Below, one piece after another: positions 35,576-48,100 of a stretch of 64,000 nt of DNA. Under the pieces are notes generated by a model. It was not told the DNA's origin. It did no database searches and was given only the letters and a program-made list of their open reading frames with translations. The stretch lies in NCBI GenBank assembly GCA_013396525.1, contig VWYX01000666.1, positions 251,263 to 315,262 on the forward strand. The letters are read 5' to 3'. This DNA is from Chaetorhynchus papuensis. Lineage: Eukaryota > Chordata > Aves > Passeriformes > Rhipiduridae. The first letter of the stretch is position 1; every line of letters begins with the position of its first letter. A program made the position numbers and the translations under genes.

Positions 35576-38269
35576 CTGCTCTGACCCTTCTCTTTGCTGA
35601 GATTAACAGAGTTGACAGGCTCAGTAGCATGAAGCTTGTGCAAAACAGTTTTTCATTTCTTTCTATTTCTCCTCTTTTGTACCCAGCATGGGCGATGAAG
35701 GAGGAGTTGGTGTGTGGTTTCCAGTGTGCTCTGAAACTGGACCTCAATTCTGTGCTTTGCTCCAAGAGCAGACAGTATTTGAGTCTCATAGTTCTGTAAA
35801 TACACATTACTGCTCTGCCTATCCGAATAAGCAGTGTTCCTTTGTTTTGTGAAGGGTTTCCAGGGAGTGTTTTTTAAGGAATAAGCATTTCAAGGTAGTA
35901 GGGAAAGCCCTTCCGGTGAAGGGTAAGTCCTGGGTATGTTTACATTTTTTAAAAAAAAGGGGAAGTGGTGCTGAGTGTTCTGGTGTTATTTTTAAGATGG
36001 GAGGATGGCTGAAGAATAATTTACCATAATATTATTTGAAGATAATGAACTGCGTAGTAGGATTTACCTAAATAGGCCTAATAAAGCATTTTAATCTTTC
36101 CAGTGTGATTATGGTTATATTGCAGAAGCACAAAGCAAATTACAGCCCGAGCCTTAGAATCTGATGTTTGCACCAGAAATATGTTGCAGAAAGACATTTG
36201 AATACATTGTTAGAAGAGAAAGGCATCAGGTTTAGATGACCCACCAACCCTGGAGTAAATGCAGATGATCGGTCCAGAACTTATGTTTTCATAAAAATTC
36301 CTGTTATCTCACAGTCTCATTTCTGAGTGGAAACAGCCCATTAAGATCTCATTGCTAGGCTGAATGCATGGTTCAGATTACTGTTTTCCCCATGTGCACC
36401 ACATTTGTTTACACTGAATTTCACTTGCCATTTTATTGACTAATCGCTCGATTTCATGAGGTTTTTCTGCAGTTCTCTTCCCTCACAGCATAAATTGCAG
36501 GCTCCACAGTGCTTCTGCCTGCAGGCAGACTGTTTGCTATCATGCAGTTCAGTTTGAACTATCTTATCATCCTACTTTAGCACCTATTTCTGAAATAAGA
36601 CCTTATCCTTTGATTCCTCCTTCTGAGTTTAGTTTTGCAGGAACTCAAGCTCTTCTTTTCCTCTCCTTGTTTTGGAGAAAAGAATATTTAAAAATTCATG
36701 GGCTGAAATGCTTCTTCCCAAATTTCTTGCTCTGTGTGAGAGCATTTCTCTTTCATAATGGGCAGTTTCAGCATATGTTTTGTTCAGGAAAATGACTTGC
36801 CAGAAAATGTATTTTGCCCATTTTAAACAAATTGGCACTCTCATGCCTTGCTGTTCACCTTGTCAGCCTTCTGTCTTCTCTGTCCAGGTTATTCTGCTGG
36901 GCCTCTGTTAGGAAGAACAAAAGGTCAAGTGTGAGTCCTCCTAGGACTCTGAGAACTTCAGTAGGAACATTTTATAGCCTGTGGCTGCAGGGAAATCATC
37001 AGAGAAGGTCAGTCTCCTGCCTGCATCTTCAGTTCTGCAGTCAAGAAACTGCAGAGCATAGACTGGAAACCCATGAAGCTTCTTGGCAATACATCGTCAG
37101 TATCCAAAGGGTTTGTACATGGGATGAGCTTTTTCAATACAAACATCCTTGAAAATTCCCGAGGTTGCTGTACACCCACCCCATCAGATCAGGAAGGCAC
37201 TGAGTGAGCTTATACCTGACCAGCTGTACACTGCTGCTCCTACAGTCAGAGTTCAAGCAGTATGACTCAAATAAATCAAAGTGAGTAGTGTGGAGTTAAC
37301 GATGGCAGTGTGATCTCACTTCCCTAACTGCATGACAGCTCCACAGAGCTTCATTGTTCAGCAGAAGGCTTTGACAGATTACTAAGATCTGTTTCTCATG
37401 TACTGGCTTCCCTTGCAAGGATTACATACCTGCATGCTATTTCTGTAGGTCGTTACTTGAAGTCACATACTTCTTTTTATTTTTTTAACCCTTTCAAGCC
37501 CCTGTGAGCTTAATGACTACATAAACATTAAAAATTGACTTAAAAATATGAAAAAATGTTGATGCAGTTTAAAAATATTTGCAAGCCCATTCAAATTAGG
37601 CTGTATTTTCTCTATGTAGTTATGACTTGTTTTGTCAGTCAAAGAAACTCAGAAATATTTAATACTGGATTGCAGTAGAGAAGATGACTGGTGAAAGGGA
37701 TGTAATGAACTCTCACAAAAAAGCGGGGCATCTTGGCTGCCATCTGGTACAACTGCTGCAGACAATAACATTTAAAAATACTTCTAACTGAAAGTTAAGT
37801 GAATTGACTTTGATCTACCTGGCAATAAAAATTATTCATCAGCTTAGAATAATTATGAACTACTTTTGGCATGCAGTAACTTTCCCAATTGCAATGAGTT
37901 CATGGACTTCATTAACAGTGGTCATAAAAACATAAGAAGCACTTTGGTTATTAATTAGGGAAAAGTCAGCTAAAAGTGAGAATTTATAATTTTCGTAATA
38001 TGACACATGTTCCCTGAAAGAACAATCACTCTGCTGTAGAGATTCTCTCATTAAAAGTCGGTAATGTTTTGCAGAAGTGGCGAAGCCCTCCAAATATCAG
38101 GATTTCTGATGATAGCATGTGGTCCTCTGTGGTTACCTGTACTCCAGAAACAAAAGGAAATATGCTGTGTCCCATGCTCACTGTGTAGTGGATGGCTCCC
38201 TTTGGCAGTCACTATCGAGACTTGTGATGTTAGACTGTAAAATCAAGGTTAAACTTCCACATGTCTCAT
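35576..38269. other. Non-coding stretch, no gene seen
   Basis: AT-rich, single-copy-looking sequence. Open frames (longest 112 codons at 36814-37152) have no recognisable features. Confidence 0.55.
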
Positions 38270-38430
38270 ATAGGTGGATGCCCCGTGTCTGAAAATGTTC
38301 AAGGCCAGGCAGGATAGGGCTCTGAGCAGCCTGCTGTAGTGGAAGGTGTCCCTGACCGTGTCAGGGAGGTTGGAGCATGATGATCCTTAAAGTCCCTTCC
38401 AAGCCAAACCATTCTCTGATTCTGTGATGG
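38270..38430 (+). mobile_element. CR1 LINE fragment, + orientation
   Basis: Reads gaaaatgttcaaggccaggc, later gtgtccctgaccgtgtcagg, and ends with the characteristic CR1 3' end ccattctctgattctgtgatgg. Together with the 18.2 kb copy it is one of two + strand CR1 pieces in this window. Confidence 0.9.
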
Positions 38431-41400
38431 TTGTGTGTTGCGTGGTGGTGGCTGATCTGGGGACTGTCCCTTCTTTTCTCTGTATGTGCACAGCTGGATA
38501 GGAGTTACACGAACAAATTCAGAGCCTCTAGGCTTTAGATTATGAGTCCAGAAATACATTGAGCACCTTGGAAAACTGAAGTCACATCAATCATTGAAAG
38601 TGCCTTACAAATTTTTAAATCTTATGAATTAGTGAATAAAATATAATAAATTCTTTAGACTTTGGATGTGAAATAAATGAAAATGAAATACAAAGTCTAG
38701 TTTGCTTTAATAATTGTTTATTCTGTGCTTCAGCAGTATCCTATTAAATCTTAGCTCTGATTTGCTGAGACTTACATTTTTTCCGTGCCTGAATTATAGT
38801 AGATTGCACAGTATTGAACTGAGATTTTAATGAAAAGGAAAAATTAGGAAAATGCATAATATGCATCAAAAAAAGTTTGCTCTGGAGCATTTAGGATACT
38901 ATTTCAATTTTGCTTTTTGGTGCATTACCTCTTCTTTCCTCATACTTTAATGCAAGAAGGCTCTTTTTATGGTGGGTAGAAGTACTGTCAATTCAGATCA
39001 TGAGTGCTGTATACTTTTAGTACTGTGATTTTCAGACTTTCCTCCACATACCAGTGGAAAAACATTGGCAAAGGTCTTTTAGTTGTCTTTTAGAACTTGG
39101 GGAAAATACATGTTTTAAATTTCCCTGAAAGTTGGAACCAAATAACCACTTAAAGGTTTGGGCTGGGTTTTTGCCAGCTGATGGCTTGTCAGACTCCAGC
39201 TGTTTCAGAAGGTCAAGCAGGAGGGCACTGTGGGGCCATTTCGGAGTCCATGCCCCTTTCCTCCTTGTGGCCCCAGGGGATTTTGAGACTGTGCAACTCC
39301 GGGCTGACATATGAGGTATAAAACGTTCCTCCCAATGGTTTTGATGCCCTTTATGTCCTGGCCCTGGGCCATCTCTCCACCTTTTGTCCCATTTCTAAGG
39401 CATCTAGTTTTGATGATAAAGTCATTTTAGCAATCACCCGTTGTCTTTTCAGGAGGGAGGCATTGCTGGGGTATACATCATGTTCCTAAGCGTGGATGGT
39501 TTTACCAGGTGTGGGTTCACCTTGCTTGAGGATAGTTTACTGTAAGGACTGCTCTCAGACGGTGCTGTGGACAAAAAGGCACATGCTTCATCTTCCTGTT
39601 CGGTGCAGTTCTCTGACACTGTCTGAGCAGACTTGGCCCTCTCCAGTATGGCCACATGACTGCCCATGGCCTGCCACAGTGTTCAGGTACCCACTCAGTT
39701 TCTTGCTGTAAAGGCCTGTTCTTGTTTATTGCAGCAGAGCCATTTCAAGTGCTTAGAAATCCCCCAAAAAATAATACTGCATCGTCCACTCTGGGCTGGA
39801 TGGGATGAATGCAAAAGAAAATGGAGCTGCTGGTGGGGCAGAGAATCAGATGCTGGCCCTCCTTTTGCAGTGTAGACAAGACTTCCGACATCTATGAAGT
39901 TAGGTGGGCTTCGAGGTAATGTACTCTGAGATTTATGTGCCATCCTTCAGTGTAAAATGTACAATGTGCCCCTTTCCTTCATCTTTGAACTTCTCTTGTG
40001 AGAGATACTAGCTTCACATACAGAATTATCTTTAACATCTATCCTGGACTGTACAGCTATCGTATGTCTAGTTGCCCTTTTAGCTGTTTTAGAAACTGAG
40101 CATGATCCATTCGTGAGAGGGGGCATGGGAGAGGTAGCTGTTTACTCAGGGAAACTGAATCTGAGACCTCAAGAGGTCCTATCCAGATATTATGTTTCCA
40201 TTTCTGTTACTTTTCTGCCTTTTTTTGGTAAGCTGCCTGAAACAAGGTAACAGTAAACACAATGCCTAAACAGGGAAACACTTGTGGTTTTTAATTGCCC
40301 TCATTTTGGAGACTAAGGATTTGCTGAAGAGGTTTGTTGTGTCCTGTTGTCCAGCAATCAGTCTACCCCATAGGCAGGAGAGTGAAATCTGAATTTCTGC
40401 TGCAGCTGACTCCATTTTGCGATTCTTTGTTGCTTTTCTTTGGTTAACCGGGTAGATCTAGATTTCGAGAGATGTTTACTTTGGTGTCTCTTATGCTATG
40501 AATTTCCTATTCAGGTATCCAGAGAAAAGCTGTGTGTCAACGTGAAGTATTACAGCTGCATCAGCATGACATTCATCAATTGCTGTGCATCTAAGGAGCT
40601 ATGTATTTCATTTAATAGAAAATAACAAAAAGACATTGGGGTAATTTCGAGATGTTGTCATAATCCATAGCGTTTTTGGATAGTATTTTTGTGTATTTTG
40701 TGGCAGCCCAGCTTGCCCCTTATCTTGTGGGAATGTATTGTATTTAATATTTTTAAAAGTTCCTTTGATTAGACTTAAATATATTGTCTTTGAATTTGAT
40801 CTTGTCTTATAGGAAAAGCATAAAAATGCAACATAATTTATGGTTTTAGTAATTTATCTGCTTACATAATATTCTCATTTCTTTTACTGTTATCGCTGTA
40901 TTTTTGGATCCCTCTGACAAAATTTTACTGCCCTTAATAATCTGTCCTTGAGAGAGATCACAGAATTTTTAGGGTTTTTAGTTTCATGGATTGGTTGGGG
41001 ACATTTTTCCATGGGAAAGGTCATCAAAGTTCTAGCATGCTGCATTTAATATTCTGAGCAGACTCATCATAAATTCTTTCACAAATTAAACTGTGGTGTA
41101 AGCAAAGCACTCGATTGCTGAAAAATTGAAAAAATAATTCCTGTAGCAGTAGTACTCATTTTCTGCAGGAAGGCTATGGAAGGGACTTTGATCTGGAGAT
41201 GTCATTAAACCTGGAAGTACGTACTTAGATGTGTCTTGTCTTGAAGTGAAATCTTGATGTGGATGTAAATATTTTGTGATCAATCGTAGTTGATTTTATT
41301 TCATTAAAACTCAGAATAGGTGCTATGATATTTTTTCATTTCTGTGAAGTGTATATAGATGTTTTTACCACAAGGCTTCAAAGTCTGTGTTTAAGGTCCA

Positions 41401-43896
41401 GAAGCCTTCTAAGATGGTATAAAGTTATGTATTTTCTCAAGTATAAGTCATTTTAAATGATGTCAAGGAAAACAGAGAAGGTTTTTCTGCCTGTGACCAG
41501 GACCTGGATAATGGCATCTGCAGTTCTTTTCCATTCTGCCCCTTTTTAGCCTTGGGTCCACTGTGCTAAGCTGTAGGATCTGGGTTATAATCTAGAGGAA
41601 TACAAGATGTCAAATGATTGCTCATATCCATGTCAGCCAACTATGTGGTCTCACTCAGTACGTGGTTTTAGTAGCCAAACCTTTCTTCCAGTGGCAAAAC
41701 CACCCAAAACAAAACAAAATTAAATAAATATCCGTGTTACACAGTAATTACTCTTTGGAAAAATACCACACACCTAGCAAATTCTCATTGGTGTATTTTT
41801 TATATTGCTTTAACGTCAGGTAGGTTCCTTTTGTTTATGGTGTGAGGGAGTCTCTTTCCTGGGAACTGTGCAGTGGAGAGGGGAGATGGTTCTGGGGGAG
41901 TGTTTCTCATTTGTCGCCTTCAACCATTGTAAAGTTTGCTATGAATGTCAAAGGTAGTGGCCAGCTTTATTTCATATACACTAGAAAGCAATTAAGTCTA
42001 TCAGATCGTTTCAACAGGCAGCGCAGTTAATAAGTTTGGGTCACCGCTGACGTGGATCAGATTTGAATTGGTGTTCTGGAGGTGAAAGTCTGGATATTAA
42101 ATTATTAATGCTTTGCAGGCTCAAGTTTCCTCACTGAAAGCATCCTTCCCTCCCTTCTGCTTCCTGTGGAGGTTTGAATAAAGTACACGTGTCAGGTCAG
42201 GTCTGCTCTCAGCTGTAAACCTGGGATTTGGGTTCTCCTTTCCCATCCTCCCCTCCCTACCCCCAAAACATGTACCAAGTCAACATTTTTTTTGTGACTC
42301 TCACTAGGTCTCCAGCCACTGTCTGCTTCTACAATATTGATATCTTTTCTATTCCCTGCAGGAGTTTGTGGCTTTATAGCTGAGGAGCCAAAGATCAGAA
42401 GTACTCCTGTATGTTTGGAGATACAATTTTGTCTTGCTCTATTTTTTTTTGGAGTAGGGTCTGTAGAGGAGCAAAATGTCATATGGCACAATATGATTTT
42501 TTTGTCCGTTAGTTTTTTAAGCAGTAACACTACAGGTGCTCTGTTTTGTAACATGTCAGTGTAGTTACATCTTTAAAAATAATCTTTTATAACCAAGAAA
42601 GGAAACATCACACAAAGTCTGCCTTCATATCAGAGACAGAGAGAAAACATCTTTCAACTTAGATTTGTGTAAAGCCTGACATACATAGTTTGCAGTGATT
42701 TCACTTTCAGGGAGAAGTCTTTTTGAATAAATAAGAACTTGCTCCAGATTCAAATGACAGTGTCTCTGTAAAAGTCAGATCTGATTTTTTGCCCTTTTCT
42801 TGACAATGATTATAGTAAGTGACCTGAATGTGGTATGTTCCTTTGAACTGAGCAGCTTTGAGATACACTGAGGAGGCTCCTTCTTTTCACCCTTTGAAAA
42901 TTACACCAGCAGGACTGTAGTGTTCCCATACCCATAAATGGGAGTGGGAAAACTCATCTCTGTGTGTGTGCTTTTCAAACAGTGTCCCTGCTACAGTGCT
43001 TAAATGTACTTAGCAGTTTATCATACAACATATGCCAAGATTGTTTTCTGTGATTTCTGTTAATGCCTTTTCAATAACTGAAATATATTAATAAATAGTT
43101 GTTTATTATGACTAAAGGAGTAACCATATATTCTAAATTTATTGTGGGCTGCCTGGAACTTCTTGGTGGGAAGTTGGTTGGGAAAAATTACTGTCAAACT
43201 CATTTACAGCAGAACTACAGTTCCTTCTGGGAACACAGGCATTTGTGTAATCTGACTCTGGCACTGAGCTATGCTGTATGTAGTGTATTTATGATTGAAC
43301 AGAAAGTTTCAAACAGCAGCCTGTGAAATTGGATTTCAGATGTAATGTACCATAAATAAGTGCTATAAAGAATGCCTTTAATGCTATAAATCAGTTTTTA
43401 TTGGTTTCAGCTATCTCATTCTGGTTATTGTATTACCCACAAAATCAATGGGAATCAAAGAGCTGGAATATATTTTATTTTAATGTCCCATCTCCCATGG
43501 AAATGGCATATGAGCCCTTAGATCACCTTTTGGGTAGGTTGGGCAGGGCTGATAAACTGCAGGCAATGAGGGTGTTTTCACGAAAAGGTCTGTGTAAGTA
43601 GTAGTTGGATAACACTTGAAATGCTTTGGTATGGCACTTCCTCCCTGTAAGGGGATACTCGCCTGTCTTTCTGAATGTCCTTGCCTTTTGTTGTTTCAGT
43701 AAATTTACCAGTTTGATTTGATTACTGCAGTTCTGTTCTAAAAAAAAAAAAGACGTCACAAAGGTGCAAGAACCGTATGTCACTACTCTTGCACCCAGAA
43801 TTAGGAGCACTTTGAGGGTAGGAGATCTGGTTTCCTTGCACCTGTAAGCATTCCGTCTAGGGAAGGCTTGCTTGATCCTGGGAAAAGAGCAAGAAC

Positions 43897-43918
43897 TTGT
43901 GAACTAACAAGTTCACAA
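43897..43918. repeat. Short inverted repeat (9-base arms)
   Basis: TTGTGAACT, loop AACA, AGTTCACAA. Exact complementarity; no gene nearby. Probably a chance or regulatory dyad. Confidence 0.75.
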
Positions 43919-44639
43919 CTAGCAGCAGTTGTGAAGCGTAAAATGCGGTATGAGCTCAGTTTAAGAACATATTATTCTAGTGGAAGAAGGGATGGTCATG
44001 CATCATGATTCTATGGATAGATTTTTAAAACTAGAAACAAGTCATAATATCCTATGAGAATGAAGAGATATGAAGAAAAACTGTTTTCTGACTAAGTAAT
44101 ACCAGCCCAATTTAAAACAATGTTCCCTCTGTGTTTCTCCCTTGCTTATATTAGTATCTCATGGTAGGATACAGTTAGGAGAAACATGCACTTCTGGAGC
44201 TGAGTTATTCAGGGCTGGAAATCAGTGGCAGAGAGCAGAACACTTGTCTTAATGTGTGTTAGAAACCTTCACTGTGTTCAAAGATGGAAGTAGAGATACA
44301 TTACAGTTGCTTAAGAGTACGCTGGTAAATGTCTTCTGGAATATTGTACTCCTTGGTGAGGTTACATATGCCCGACAGAAGGGATGACTGAAGAAGTAAA
44401 CTTTTTGAAAGCTATTATATGTGGGTTATTTACACTGTTCTACATGTCAGCTTAGCATTTTCCCTTGTCAACCAAAGCTAGTGTAATCTATATGCCAAAA
44501 TTAAGAGGAGAAAGTAGACAAAGAGCAGTGATCCCCGTGGGGTTTGAGTGGTGTGTAATAGGTTATTGTTGGCAGAAGTCTGAATACCAGGATGATGGCA
44601 GAGTATAGGAGCCAGAAGAGACGATTTACTCATCTCTGA

Positions 44640-45125
44640 ACCTATAAATAGCGTTAAACTGCCTTTGAGTCCAAATTGCTGATGTTGACTTACACCCGCA
44701 TCACCTCACGCTGGATTTTAAGCTTTTATTACAAGGATTGAATGACACGTTTTATTATTTGCAATAGTATAAGCAGTTATCCTCAGTGGAGCGCAAAGGT
44801 GTGTGGCTTCACGAGAGGGGAGTGTTAATCATTTACATGCAGATGTATGTGGTTATCTGTGGGAGTGGGTTAAAGAGACAGGTGTCAGACCTGGCTGCTT
44901 AATAGGAGTGTAAGACGTGAATGATACCAAGGAGGCAGAATAAAATGCCTGGCTGCCTCAGAGATGGTTATAAAGTTCCCTATCCCTACAGTAATTTTAC
45001 AGGTGGTGATTATAGGAGACGTAATGATTTCATGCAAAATACAAGATAATTAAAATGTTTGATTTGATCTACAGACCTGTGGTCAATTTGCAAGCCAGCT
45101 GCTGACCAGCGCTGCACTGTGCCAT
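44640..45125. promoter_or_regulatory. Possible conserved non-coding element
   Basis: Mix of AT-rich words (cttttattacaaggattgaa, aatttgcaagccagc) with several retained CpGs (cacccgcatcacctcacgct, gagcgcaaagg, ttcacgagagg, gagacgtaatg) and E-box/GATA-like words (acaggtggtgattatag). No repeat or coding signature. A guess from composition, not from alignment. Confidence 0.28.
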
Positions 45126-48100
45126 AGTGAGCATCGCTCAGAATTACACCCTTGGTTTGAGTAATGCTGTGTCAGGCATAAGTTTAGATGGTCTTGTTGC
45201 TGCTACTGGTTTGGGTCCAACCTAGTACCTGAGATGATTGCTAAGTTCAAAAGAGACAAAAGGTCTTTTTCTCTGATGAAAAAATGGTGCAGGAAGTGTC
45301 CCAGGGTCTTTGTGTACTGCTAACATGCAAAGCAGCAAATTGTAGCTTGTTGTGTCACACTTGGAGGAAGATGGGTGAGGAATGCTCTGAGAATAAAAGC
45401 TTATTTAGATGGACAAATGAAGGGCTTCACAAGTACTGAGGGTTATGTAAGCAACTAGCTTTCTGCATATTGAAGAGCAGTGTAGGATGGTGGATTATTT
45501 ACTTCCTTCTCCTGAGGCAGAGAATTTAGGTGTTACCACCTGGAACACAGATAGGACCTTGTCCTTACACACATCAGGTACAATTTCCTCAATCAGTGAA
45601 TAAAATGGTGCTTCTTGAGGCTTGTGTGAGCACCTGGTCATACACATGAACTTATATGGTGTTACAGAAACACTAACCCCAAAAAAACTCAGCGACAGAA
45701 TGATAAAGATAGCTGAAGTGTACACGTGAGATTTTTGCAATTATGGGTATCACCAGAGGATAGGATCAAGCAATATGGTTTTGAAATATCTAGAAAAATT
45801 ATGAAATACGGAATACACATGCACATGTTTATCATTTGGTGCAGTGAAATGCAGTTTAGTGCAGTGTCCTGTCTTCCTGAGTTGGGTACACCCCTGTGCA
45901 GCTGTTGGGAAATGTGCTGAGAGATGGGAGCTGTGGGTCAGGCAGGGGTGTGGTCCCAGTGGATTGCCATCTATCAAAAGATAAGGTGATAAACTAGAGA
46001 ATTTACTGGGTTAGTCCCTTGGGTGGGTTCAAGTGCATTATGAGCTAGTTGTAGCTGATGATGGAGTCGGGATACTGCCATAACTGGGAGCAGCAGAGCT
46101 TTGGGCACACCATCCCCCAGGCGTGCTTTTTATGGTCAGCTCTGGTGCTGCAGTCCTACTTAGGCTTTTAATTTTAGATCTGTCCACAAATTTGGAACAA
46201 AGACTCATCCTTTCCTTTTGCTTCTCATGGCTATGAAACTGAGAGGAGAGTGATGTAAATGACACAAAATAGCTATCTAAGTCTGTCCTCTTAGAACTAG
46301 AAAAATGTTCTAGTCTCACCATAATTTTTACCATTTTATGTCCCCTCCATCTGAACACTGACATGCATTCTGATAGTGGTGGTCAGTATGAAATAAATAA
46401 AGGATTTGCCAGTTTAAGAGAACAGATGCATTGATGGACAAAAACAAACCAAGGGAAACCACAGGTGATCTCTGCAGGCCTTATCTCTGGTTACTCACAA
46501 GGATGCAGCACCATGCTGTTCCAGATGTGCTTTTGGAGCTGGGCTGATTGCTTTTCAGGACATTTCTGCTGGGTGCTTTCCTGGGTGGGGTTAAGCATGA
46601 CATTTTAGTGCATAAAAGTATGATGTTTCCCAGCATTTGCTAGTTGATGCTTTGTCACAAATTAGGACTGAAAATTATGGTGGTAAGAAGGTCAACAGGA
46701 CCAAGTGGCAGATCTCAAGATTTCTCAGAAATACCACATCAAAGTTCTCTAATTCATGAGATCCCAGTGTGCCAGTTCATGTCTTGAGATACAGTGACAG
46801 AAAGCTGTAGATGCAAGGGTGTAGCATGAGCCCCTGCTTCCTAGAAAGGCTCCTGTCAGGACAGTGCCTGTTGGGAAGCGCCTGGTTTGCAATGCCAAGG
46901 AATCTCACAGCCTCCTCCCTGCCCCACCATCCCATGCATCCTTAGAGTTGGCCAGGTGTGTCGAGCATGTGAAGCAAAAAGAAACAGGAGGACACAGTAG
47001 TGGGTGGGTACTGCCCGAGGAACATACCCTGCTGTTCAGGAATACAAGTGGGCTTGTGGCAGGGTCTCTGAATGGAATTGCTCTGTGTGACTTCTACAGG
47101 CGTGCTGCAGAGGGACACACAGATGAGATGTCAGAAAGTCACTGCTCGAGTGCTACAGAGCACTCAATGCATATTGATTTGAAAGTGTGGCAGGAAGCAA
47201 AATTTGCAGGCTTTGTAGTATGTAAAATTTCGAGGTGTTAGCAGCAGTGTTAAATAGCTGAAGTGAGAATTGCCATGCTACGAAGCAGCTTAACTTGAAG
47301 TCTGCAGAACCAACATTTTGCCATGAAGCACCCACATCCTCACTGTTTCTTGTCTGAAATTGCCATTGTCAGCTGCAGAAACAGACCATTTTCCATACAG
47401 AGTACATACTGTTTCAGGAAGCTCTACCAATTAAAAAAAACAGTTTTTGCTCACTCACTCCCCTGTGCTATGCTGGTATGAACCCTTTTGAGGCCACACA
47501 TCTTAGTTAAGGGCCTGAGCTGGCTGAAGGGTAGTCCAGCTCAATCCCACAGCCCCTCCAAAAAAATCAAAAGTGTTTCAGCAGATTCAAGTGCTGAACA
47601 AGCTCACCAGGCAGAGAAATACCTAATCCAGCACAGTGCTTCCATTTAATCCTTTAGTTCATGCCTTGCCTGTCTTGAGTTTTTGATTCTCTGTCATATA
47701 TTAGATCACTGTTTTATTCTCTCCTTTATCCAGTTGTTGTATTTTCTTCTACAAAATTACTGATTTTGGGGAGGGGAGGGAGAAGAAATCTCTTCTTTTG
47801 CAAGTCACAGAAGTGGCATTTTTTTTATCGCTGCCTGGGCTGCTCTGACTGTTCCTTCTGCCTGTTCTTTCTCCACCTGTTTTGAGATGGTTCCCTTTAA
47901 TGAGTGGCACTCTACAGAGTTCTTTGAGTAGGTCTGTTCCCTGGTTCTGCAGGGTGGCACAGATCAGAGGCTTTGCTTCTGAGCAGGACACCCAATTTTA
48001 GTTGACAGTTTTTCCTTTTTCTCCTGTAAAGTCAGGGTGTGCTCAGCAGTGCAGGGAAACCTTTTCCCCCCCCCCACTTCATTCCTTTATCACCACTGAC

